Shown in pieces: positions 24,901-36,000 of a stretch of DNA of 64,000 bases. Position 1 is the stretch's first letter; the number at the start of each line of letters is the position of its first letter. Source of the DNA: Amborella trichopoda (Eukaryota; Streptophyta; Magnoliopsida; Amborellales; Amborellaceae); contig NW_006499905.1 in the NCBI RefSeq assembly GCF_000471905.2, forward strand, positions 2,923,704 through 2,987,703, read 5' to 3'. A program made the translations under genes and the position numbers. Below the pieces are notes generated by a model, which worked only from the letters and a program-made list of their open reading frames with translations, was not told where the DNA came from and made no database searches.

Positions 24901-27900
24901 AAAATTATTTGAGTGCATTAAAATACTAAATTAGATGGAAGAAAAAAAAACTAGAAATGATAGATTATTGAAAAGCCTGATTTATTTCATAAAAAATTTA
25001 AAAAGGAAAAAAATATGAAAGTTCCCAAAATCAACTTAAAAACTATCAAATCATATACAAACATATTACTAACGAGGATATTGTTGATTTCTAACTTTTT
25101 TTGTCAGGTTTTTGGGGTCGGGCGAGTTGGACACCCAACTCACCCGAAACTCGCCTCGCCAGGCCGCGTTATTCACCCAAGTCGGTCTCTGGCAAGTCCA
25201 GTAACACTAGAGGACCCAAATACAATGAAACTTCTTTTATGATAAATACAGTGAAATCAAATTACCTAACAGCAAATGTGCGCAGACCTGATGTTTTGCA
25301 TAATCCAATCTCGCAATGAAACCGAATAAACAAGGTTCATATGATAACGTTCAAAACAATACACAAGGTCTAACCATGTTTTTAACTAGCTCATCTTGAG
25401 AAAAGCTATCACAAAAACGTATGGCCAAAATTAATCACCAATTTGAGATAGTTCTGAAACATGACATCTAATTTTTATTTTTTAAAAAAGAAACCATTCT
25501 AATCAGATTTCTCTTAAAGATACGGATGAAAGAAACAGCAATGAATTCAGCTATTTTCTACATAACATGGAGAAAATAAACATAAAAAATACATAGAGTT
25601 TGAGCTCAAATACCTCAAAATAAGCCTCTCCCATGAATCGTAACCAGCTGCGATCAAATTCTCTGCAGTCACAGTCCTCTGACTTTCCTCCCTTCCTGTT
25701 AACAAGATGACTCGAAACCCAAGTTTCTTGAGTTCATTATACAGCTTTAAGCTGTAAGGTAAGGCAGGTGCCTCGGCTTTAACTACCCATTCATTAAAGG
25801 AGTCTTCATTGAAATCCTTTGATCTGCAACCAAGTATGTTTCAGCAATTAGGTCAATGAAATGCATCTCTCTCTCTAGATCTCGATGGGTTAAATGCACC
25901 TGATGGTGAATTAAGAGTTGGGGCCGTTTAAACAGGGCATTTCAGGGTGGAAGTAATTTCGTACTGCATTTTAAGAAAGAAGGAAAATTGTTTCACGCGG
26001 GCTGGACCGTGTATCTACAATATGCGTTCCAAACGTATAAAGCATCTATCTTTAGGAAGGATGCAAATAGGGAGTCATCTAAAAACAAGTGTAACTAACT
26101 GTCTAAATGTTGTTTTAATATAATTATTATTTTTTGTTTTTAAATTATTATTATTATTATTCATATCCTTATTATTTCATATTCCTGATCTCCACGTTAA
26201 AGATTATACAATCTTTAAAAGTTGAGATCAAATTATATTTAAAAAATATGTTTATTACGAAGCCCGCTTTTCTACAATATGCATGCTGGCCACATAAAAA
26301 CTGTATCCTTTTAAGAATGAGAGAGGAAACAAAATAAAACAAGAAAAGAGTGATGGGCAAGAAGCAGGAATCTCTCTCTCGATTGAGCTCAGGCATGACC
26401 TCATTGGGTTAAGGCCTAGGCCTAAGCTAGGGTTGCTTGGGCTTAGACTAGACCTAACTCAAGCCGACTCTAGAGGAATGAGGTTAGAGGTGGCAACAAG
26501 TCGGGTCCGAACAAAAAAATTTCAATATTTAAGTATTTAATTATATTTAAATATATTTCATATATTAAAATTTGAAAAATATTATTGGACCTAGACCCGG
26601 ACTCGATCAGATCTGAAATCAAATAAATAGTATTTGAGTCCAAGATTTAAACCCGAACCCAACCTTCCAAGTCCAATTTTAGGACTCATACTCGAACCTG
26701 ATCGGATCTACTCCCTCATGTCCCGGGTTGGGTCTGGGTCCATTGCCACCCCTAAATGAGGGCCGGGCTCAATCCAAGTCTGCCCCTTCCGTTGCTAGCC
26801 TTAGAGAGTGATGTAACCTTCACTTGACAATCTTTGCTCTGAATTAATGGTGTTTATTTTTTTTATGTACACACGGATGCATTTAAATATTTTAGTTTTT
26901 GTGAGTTGATCATCAGCGAAAGAGGTTGGTCTTAAATTTTAAGGACCTAAAATTGTTCCTAGTTAAATTTTAGGAGGGAATGGTGAAAATACTCCTGTAC
27001 AAACGCATAATCTTTTGGGTTGATGACAAAGTTAAAAAAAGATTAGGATTTTAAGTTTTAAAAATAGTATATATTGTAATACATTATGTAAGCCATCCAT
27101 TTCACCCCATGTTCACAGATCCACAAGATTTGTGTTAAAATTAATTTTAGATCCATCGTGTAGAGTTTTGATGCCAAAAATGAGGCTTTACTTTGTTTTC
27201 CCTTAAGCCACATATAAATTGCATCTCTTTATCTTTAGAACATGTTTGAAGTAAAGAAGCGGTGACTTTCCAAACAACATTAAAAAGCAAAGTATCCGTT
27301 TCCAAGCCCTGCTTTTTCTAAGGAAATCACAATTATCTTTTGTTTCGTGTTTTCTTTTTTTGGGTAAATACAATACTTGTTGAATGTGAGATATACATAC
27401 TGGTCCATTTTATTTAGTTCTAAAAAGTTTTTATGCAACTTTGTGACGCACCTCATGGCATTTAATTTTACATCAAACTACTAAAACCTATGTTCTCTCG
27501 AGAGTCCAATTTTCTTCTACTTCCTCGGTCAGAAACTTACTTGGGAGGATCTTTTCATTCTAAAAATTTGAGAACCATTTAAGAATTATTAGATTATTAT
27601 TATAAAAAAATTGAAATTTAAGTTTTCCATCACATGGATCTCATTATCTAAAATTGGATGGTCTAGAGCAATCTTGATACATTTTTTCTTTTTTTTTTAT
27701 GTGTAGGAACAATTCGGAAATTTCTTTTGTTGAGCTTAATTTATGGGTTGAAGACGTTACATCCCCAAAACTTGAGGTCTTAATATTAATTCTACGTGGG
27801 GTTTTACCCGAGAACGTAATTGCATATTCTACTCCCGAGGGAGTAGAATATCTTCTAGCAAATGATGACCTCCTTTTAATCATCTTGTAGCATACCGACC

Positions 27901-29097
27901 TTATTTTGTTTTGGCCATTGCCTCAACAAAGCTTCTTCACCTATATTAAAAATGCTATAATTCATATAGGACCTAGTTTTGGTGAGTTTGACTCACCTAT
28001 TTTCGTGAGTCTCCTTGTGCATAAAACGCCCCATCTCTAACCTCCATGCGGTGCTATCTACTAAAAACCAAAATAGATGGTGGAAGAAAAATAAAACAAC
28101 ACTATTTTTATTTTTTGTGTAAAAACATATTCATGATGATCACCATGGTTGAGATCAATAAATGAAAATTCGGCTGCCTTACCACCTAGGTGGCTTTTTT
28201 GACAAAATGCCTAGTCATGGTCAAGGCGGCATTGCTCTAGGCGGGTCCATTGAATAGGTAACCAAAAAATCCTGAAATTTTGGATCCAAAATCCATCTTT
28301 TAAATAGATTTTGGAGGTGAGACGCACATGAATAGGTGAGTGGGCTTACTCACCAAATAGTTTTCCATCCATATATAATCATTAAAAATCATTAAAAAGG
28401 GAAATAGTTCGTATAAAGTTGCAACCTTACTTGTAAAAATACAATTGCAGTAATCTACATCGATCGTTTTATTTGGATTATGTATATCTAAAACTGTCTT
28501 AAATAACATGCAAATTGTTAAAAATTGTCTTAACTAAAATGGACTCTGAAGAACATCACAATCTTGCTTCCACTAGGAAGGTTGCAACCATACACAAACC
28601 ACACGTTTAAGAAAGAGATGAGCATAAATGTAATCACCATCCAACCTACTAACTAGAGGTCCGGACGGTGTGGACAGCAAAGGGTCAATGTCGATCTAAG
28701 TTCATAAATATAGCATTTTTTATCAGATGCATCACGTTGGACATTTCGAGATAGTATTGAAAGCTCGGCTCGGGTCAAATAATTTGCCCAAATCGAGCAC
28801 TGTTTAACAAATAAAAAAGATAAAAGAAAAAAAAAAAACTCAACATATGAAGCAAAAAAGGGCAAGGGAATTCAACCACGTGCCAAGCCATGAGACCAGC
28901 CTCCCTTAGGCCACGCAGCCCCTATTCCCTCTCGGGAAAAGGGCTGATGTCGTGGTGCTAGCACACTCTCCACCTCAGTTGCTAATAACATTTCAAACAC
29001 CACTAACTAATTAACAGTTAAAAATTTAAAAAAAAAATTAAAAAAAAAGAAAAAAAAGAAAGAAAAAAAAAAAAAGAACCTAGTACTTATAGAATTC

Positions 29098-29136
<39 letters not shown>

Positions 29137-32100
29137 AAAAACCCCACTCTCTCCCCATAGGCCATGGGTCCCTCCCTCTCCCTTACGCCATGCAGCCCCA
29201 CTTTAGCTCCCCCCTCCCAGGCCACGAAGCCCCTCGCCCTCTCTCCTACATCTCTCTCATTGACCCTATCTCGCTCCTACACCCTCTCAGCAGCCATGGT
29301 GGCCTTTCACCTTACACATAGAGAAGTGATTGAAGATGTACATCAAAATTGGGGCTATGGAAGGTGATATTGAACTTGGAGGGCTTACGTCGAAATTAGA
29401 GAGAGATGAAGAAAGAGGGAGGAGTACTAGAAACATATTTCACAAATTGTAATAAGATAGAAAAGTAAGAACAAATAAAAGTGTATATTGCATATGACAT
29501 TATAGAAAAGTCACATGATAAGATCAGAAAGTGTATAATTACATGATTATTCCTATATATACAATGAAAGAACCACTACAAAATTTATATAGGGCATAAT
29601 TATTTTTTCAAAGAGTTCTTCTCTCTCCCAATTTTTCTTTAAGGGAAACTACGACTCTCTCTCTAAATTTTTCTTTTAAGGGAAAGTACGACGGAAAAAA
29701 GAGGGAGAGAGAGGGAAGGAGAGGATAATGGAAAAGGGTTAGAAATAGGTTTTTTTTTTGTGTTTTTTTTTTATTTGACAATTTTTTTTTTTTCAAATTT
29801 TCTAGAACCCTAATTTTATGTGCAACTTAGGAGTAATGGGCACCAAGGTCACTCCGAGTAATTCGGCTTAGTCAAGGTACACTACTTTGAGATGCACTAG
29901 AAACACTTGCTATGGGGGTGGCAATGAACTCGGACCCAACCTAAGACCTGAGAGTTGACCTGATCCGGATCCGGGTTAAAATATTGGACCCATACACTAA
30001 TTGGATTCGGATTCGGTAATATTTATTGGGTCTTAATATATAAATGAAAAAAGTTTATATAAGGTTGCAACCTTAAAATGTAGAATCACAAATGTACGTC
30101 AAAAACCTATTGGAAATGTTGTTTTAATGTTAAAAAACCCTCTAATTGATCATCTCGATATCGAGAGGTATGAATACAAAAATTTGAGTCTCATAAATAG
30201 TGCATCTTCCAACACATTATCTAGACCGTCTATTTTTAGGACTTTCATATATTCATAGATCTACTTGATTTTAACAATTTTTTGAATTTAAAATTTTATA
30301 ATTAGATATGAAAATAGATTTTAAGATAATCCTAAGAATTTTTTACGACAAAATTACATATTATGATAAATTTTTGAAGTACGCCTTAATTGGATTGTTT
30401 AAGGTTGCAACCTTATAGGAACCATATCCTATATAAATTATATTTAAATATACTAGATATTTTTAAATTTTTGAGTTGGGCTTGATCAGGTCTAGCCGGG
30501 TCTAAGTCTGAGTTGCATACTATATTTTCCGGTTTGGGTCGAACTGCCATATATTTTTTGGGTCCGGCTGGACCCGACTTGACCCGTTGCCACTTGGTGT
30601 CTTTTGAATGTCAGGTATATGCCGGTAAACCATTTTCATGTGGTTCAATCGAAAAGCAAACAACAGACAGAGTAGGTCCAAGTGGGCCCCTTAACGGAGT
30701 GATTAGGATACAGTAAAGTGTCGAGTTTAATTAAAAAAAATAAAAGGAGAAATATCCTATTATCCTCTATTTTTAACTTCTATATCTCATCAAACTCAAA
30801 ATTTAAAAATATTACATGTAAGCAAAATCCCTTATTTTTAACTTCTATATCTCTTCAAACTCAAAAATTGAAAATATTACTTGTAAACAAAATGACTACA
30901 TCTTTTCTATCTTTCGACCCCCTAAACCCTTTTGACCATATATTATTGACCTCAACAACTTATGAAATGACTCTATCTCTCTCTCTTTCACATCATCATT
31001 GCTCTCTCTATAAAAACTCCATATCTCTCTAAAACCCAAACTCCATCTCTCTCTCACATCATCGTCTCTCTCTTTAAAACCCAAACTCCATCTCTCTCAC
31101 ACATAAAAAAGTGTGCTCTTGTTCGAGCTTAAGCTAAACCCCTTGGCCGGTAAACTCACCGAAAAGAGAAGAGAGAGAGAGATGGAGTTTGAACAGGGCG
31201 TCATTTTAGTATTTGTTTAGGTCAAAACTTTATGGTCAAAGAAGTCTAGGGGGTTGTAAGAGAAAAAATAGAGACATTTTGCTTACAAGTAATATGTTCG
31301 ATTCTTGAGTCTCATGATATATGAAAGTTAAAAATAAAAGATAAAGAGATATTTTCCCAAAAAAAAAAAATACAGAAAGTAAGCCCAAAAGCCCTGCACA
31401 CATTTATAAAAGGCTCATAAGGCCTACCTTCAAATAGTATCATGAAATATGTATTCAATATTGGGAAGAAAAATTATTTCATGCAAGCTGAACAGCATGA
31501 CTACATATGCGCTCCAAAAAGTATAAAACATCCATCTTAAAGATGTATGCAAGTAGGTGTTCCATTTAAAAACAATGGAAACTAACAGTCCAAATGTTTT
31601 CTTACTTAAATTATTATTTATAGTTTTTAAAATTTACTCATTTTTTCATATTTATGATCTCCATGTTAGAGATTACATGTCCTTAAAAATTAAGTCCAAA
31701 ATTCCATCTCAAAAATAGATTTATTAATAGGATCTCATTTCTACATATGCAGGCTTAGCCGCATAGAGACCGGGTCCTAGTGGAAATCTTTGTGATAGCT
31801 TTAAAAATATATTTGCATCTCTAATTATACAATTTAAAGCTTAAAGAATGGTATAGATCGAGAAAATTTATGAAAACTTGAAAATTTTGAAAATTAACGA
31901 TCCAAAAATGCATTATAAGATGTGCTATTTCCAAAATTTTAAATCCATTTTTTTCTCATGTTCATGCATCTTGACGTCGAGATGATCAATTTGATGATAG
32001 GTATATGCTGGCAAACCATTTTCACGTAGTTCAATAAAAAAGCATACAACTGACAAAGTAAGCCCAAGAGGGCATCTTCACGAGAGTTCAATAAAAAAAA

Positions 32101-33064
32101 AATAATAATCACGAGAGTTCAATAAAAAAAAAAAAAAACGTAAAAGGAGACCCAAATTTATAAGAGGCTGCAATAAAGCGTACCTTCAAATAATATTGAG
32201 GACAGCATGACTACAGTTCAAAAAGTATAAAATATTCATCTCAAAAATAGATACAAGTAGGTGTTCCATCTAAAAACAATGGAAACTAATGGTCCAAATG
32301 TTTTTTTACTTAAATTATTATTTTAAATTTTTAAAATTTACTCATTTTTTCATATTTATAATCTCCATGTTAGATATTACATGTACTTAAAAATTAAGTG
32401 CAATTCAAAAATAGATTTATTAATTGGCTCGTATTTCTATATATGCGGGCTTGGCCATAGAGGGACCGGGTCCTAGTGGAAATCTCAGTGATAGCTTTAA
32501 AAATATATTTGCATATCTAATTATCTTAAAAGATAGTATATATTGAGCAAACTTATAACAACTTAAAATTTTTAAAAATTGACAATCCAAAAATACCTTA
32601 TACGATGTCCTATTTTCAAAACTTTAAATCCATTTTTTTCTTATCTATACATTTTGATGTCAAGATGGTCAATTTGAAGATAACTATGCTCCGATGAATC
32701 ATTTTCACATGGTTCAATAACAATAGACCAAGTAGGCCCAAGTGGGCCCCTTGAGGGAGTGTTGGGTATACGATAAAGCATCTTCAGGTGAGTTCAATGA
32801 CAAAAAAACAAACGACGTACAAAGTAGGCCCTCCCCACATTTATAAAAGGCCGCGGTTTGTACAAACCAGCGTTTTAAAAAACGCCGAGTCGAACCGGAC
32901 TCGCCCGGTCCGACTCGGAAATAGTGAAAAAGGAACCGGATCGCCCAAAAATCGGAAATCGTCAGGTTCTAGAGAGAACCGTACGATTCTGTACAGTGAA
33001 TCGCCGATTCACTGTACGGAATCGGCGAGTCTGAACAGTGCATCGGCGATTGAGTTACGGTTTT

Positions 33065-33099
<35 letters not shown>

Positions 33100-36000
33100 G
33101 TAATCCTATGATTAGATTTTTTTGTTAATCCATGATTCGAATTTTTTGGTTTTTTGTAACCCATAATTAGAATTTTTTGTAATCCATGATCGTAAATGTT
33201 TGNNNNNNNNNNNNNNNNNNNNNNNNNNNNNNNNNNNNNNNNNNNNNNNNNNNNNNNNNNNNNNNNNNNNNNNNNNNNNNNNNNNNNNNNNNNNNNNNNN
33301 NNNNNNNNNNNNNNNNNNNNNNNNNNNNNNNNNNNNNNNNNNNNNNNNNNNNNNNNNNNNNNNNNNNNNNNNNNNNNNNNNNNNNNNNNNNNNNNNNNNN
33401 NNNNNNNNNNNNNNNNNNNNNNNNNNNNNNNNNNNNNNNNNNNNNNNNNNNNNNNNNNNNNNNNNNNNNNNNNNNNNNNNNNNNNNNNNNNNNNNNNNNN
33501 NNNNNNNNNNNNNNNNNNNNNNNNNNNNNNNNNNNNNNNNNNNNNNNNNNNNNNNNNNNNNNNNNNNNNNNNNNNNNNNNNNNNNNNNNNNNNNNNNNNN
33601 NNNNNNNNNNNNNNNNNNNNNNNNNNNNNNNNNNNNNNNNNNNNNNNNNNNNNNNNNNNNNNNNNNNNNNNNNNNNNNNNNNNNNNNNNNNNNNNNNNNN
33701 NNNNNNNNNNNNNNNNNNNNNNNNNNNNNNNNNNNNNNNNNNNNNNNNNNNNNNNNNNNNNNNNNNNNNNNNNNNNNNNNNNNNNNNNNNNNNNNNNNNN
33801 NNNNNNNNNNNNNNNNNNNNNNNNNNNNNNNNNNNNNNNNNNNNNNNNNNNNNNNNNNNNNNNNNNNNNNNNNNNNNNNNNNNNNNNNNNNNNNNNNNNN
33901 NNNNNNNNNNNNNNNNNNNNNNNNNNNNNNNNNNNNNNNNNNNNNNNNNNNNNNNNNNNNNNNNNNNNNNNNNNNNNNNNNNNNNNNNNNNNNNNNNNNN
34001 NNNNNNNNNNNNNNNNNNNNNNNNNNNNNNNNNNNNNNNNNNNTCAAAGTAAAATGTACTTTCAAATAGTATTAAAAAATATGCTTTAATGTTAGACAAG
34101 ATTTGTTTTCAATAGTAGAAGAAAAAATTATTTCTTGATGCAAGTTGGTGATCCATTTAAAAATAATGGAAATTAACGGTCCAATTGTTTTTTTACTAAA
34201 ATTATTATTTTTAGTTTTTAAAATTTACTCATTTTTCATATTTATGATCTTCATGTTAGATATTACATGTCCTTAAAAATTAAATCCAAAAATCCATCTC
34301 AAAAATAGATTTATTAATAAGCTCGCATTTCTACACATGTAGGCTTAGCCGCATAGAGACCAAGTTCTATTGGAAATCTTTGTGATAGCCTTAAAAATAT
34401 ATTTGTATCTCTAATTATATGATTTAAAACTTAAAAACTAATGTAGATCAAGCAAATCGATGAAAACTTAAAAATCAAAAAAATTGACGATCCAAAAAAG
34501 CATTACAAGATGCACTATTTCCAAAACTTTAAATCCATTTTTTCCTCATGTCCATGCATCTTGATCGCGATGATCAATTTGATGATACTTGAGCATCAAA
34601 ACAACCTCTTCTGGTTAAAATTTTGAAGTGCGCTTTGATTTGATTGTTTAGAGCCTTGGCGCTATACAAATTTTTTCCTTTATTAAAACAACCTCTTATT
34701 GGGAAAAATTTTTGAGCTGAGCTCTAATTTGATTGTTTAGAGCCTCTGCTCTATACAAACTTTTTCTTTTATTAAAAACATATTTTATTGTTTTTCTATG
34801 TTGCTCTATTAAAATTGGGTATGGTTTGTGTAAGGTAGAGTCTCTAAACTATCAAAATAGGGTGCACATTTAAATAGTGCCGAAATATGTTGTTTTAATA
34901 TTAAAAATCTTTATGACGACATGGAAATTTGTTTTTATCTCTAATAATAAAATTAATTTAAAGTTAAAAAATAATGTAGATCGAGCAGATCTATGAACAC
35001 ATGAAAATCTTGAAAATTGACGGTCTAGATAATGCATTACAAGATGCATTATTTTTAATTTTTGAAATTATTTTTTCTTATATGTATATATCTTGAGGTT
35101 TAGATGATCGAATTGATGGGTTTTCAGCATCAAAACAACCGTTTTTAACGAATTTTTGAGGTGTGTTGTAATGTGATTGTTTAGAGCTTCGCACTTACAT
35201 AAATTTTTGGAAAAATTTCGTATAGAATCTTAATTCTTCATATTATTTCATAATAGACCATCATTTCGTTTTTCTTTCAAACGACATACGGAAATCCCTA
35301 AAGATTTCACCATACCCCTCATCTCCTATCCTTTTTTTTTTATTGATTTTTAACCATAAAAATTAGCCTCAACAAATCTTTTTAAACAAAATATCCTATT
35401 ATCTCCTATTTTTTACTTCTATATCTCATTAAACCCGAGAATTGAAAATATTACTTGTAAGCAAAAAGATTCCATATTTTCTATCTTCCAATCCCCTAAA
35501 TCCTTTTGATCATGTATTATTGTCTCTCTCTCTAAAACTCCATCTCTCTAACATTATCGGCTCTCTCTCAAAACTTCATCTCTCTTTCTAAACCCAAACT
35601 CCATCTCTCTCGAAAACTCCATCTCCCTCTTACACATAAGAATGTGTACTCGTGTTCGAGCTCAAGCTAAACCCCTTGGCTGGTGAACTCATCGAGAAAC
35701 GAAAAGAGAGATGGAGGTTTAGAGGAAGAGAGACGGAGTTTGAATAAGGTATCATTTCTTGGGTCATATGAAATATGAGATATGGAAGTTTAAAAATGAG
35801 GGATAAAGAGATATTTTCTCATTTTTTTATACCATTTCAAATAAAAAACCTTTTCAACATGCGGAAGGGAAAGAAAGTGCTAAAAAAAGATTTTTGAATG
35901 AAATTGTATAAAAAAATTTGTTGGAACATGGTCAAATGTTAATAAAAGAGAGAGGTAAAAGATATGGGATAAGATGAAATGAAGGTCAAATTTTAATAAA

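Larger units (their letters stand above)
18998..25613 (-). other. Intron 2 of the acid phosphatase gene (6,616 bp)
   Basis: Bounded by GTATTT and ATCAG. It contains two RTE LINE fragments, a MITE split by one of them, and a Ty3/gypsy fossil that lies in the same orientation as the gene. The remaining sequence (19001-20010, 20640-21720, 24480-25600) shows nothing I recognise apart from A-rich simple repeats. Confidence 0.9.
31380..34680. repeat. Composite repeat (MITE B plus truncated MITE A), at least three copies, interrupted by gap
   Basis: A block made of a family B MITE followed directly by a 5'-truncated family A MITE occurs at about 31438-32010, 32164-32690 and 34050-34680. Shared anchors include AACAATGGAAACTAACAGTC, AAATAGATTTATTAAT and GTGATAGCTTTAAAAATATA. 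Short linkers (AAGTAGGCCCAAGTGGGCCC type) at 30640-30725, 31990-32100 and 32690-32790 recur between copies. The shared MITE-MITE junction means the pair was amplified as one unit. Confidence 0.7.

Noticed and set aside
29007-29225. Phe-rich minus-strand open frame
   Set aside because: Produced by poly-A runs read in antisense.
33112-34099. Five open frames of about 290-317 codons
   Set aside because: They consist almost wholly of N positions in the assembly gap.
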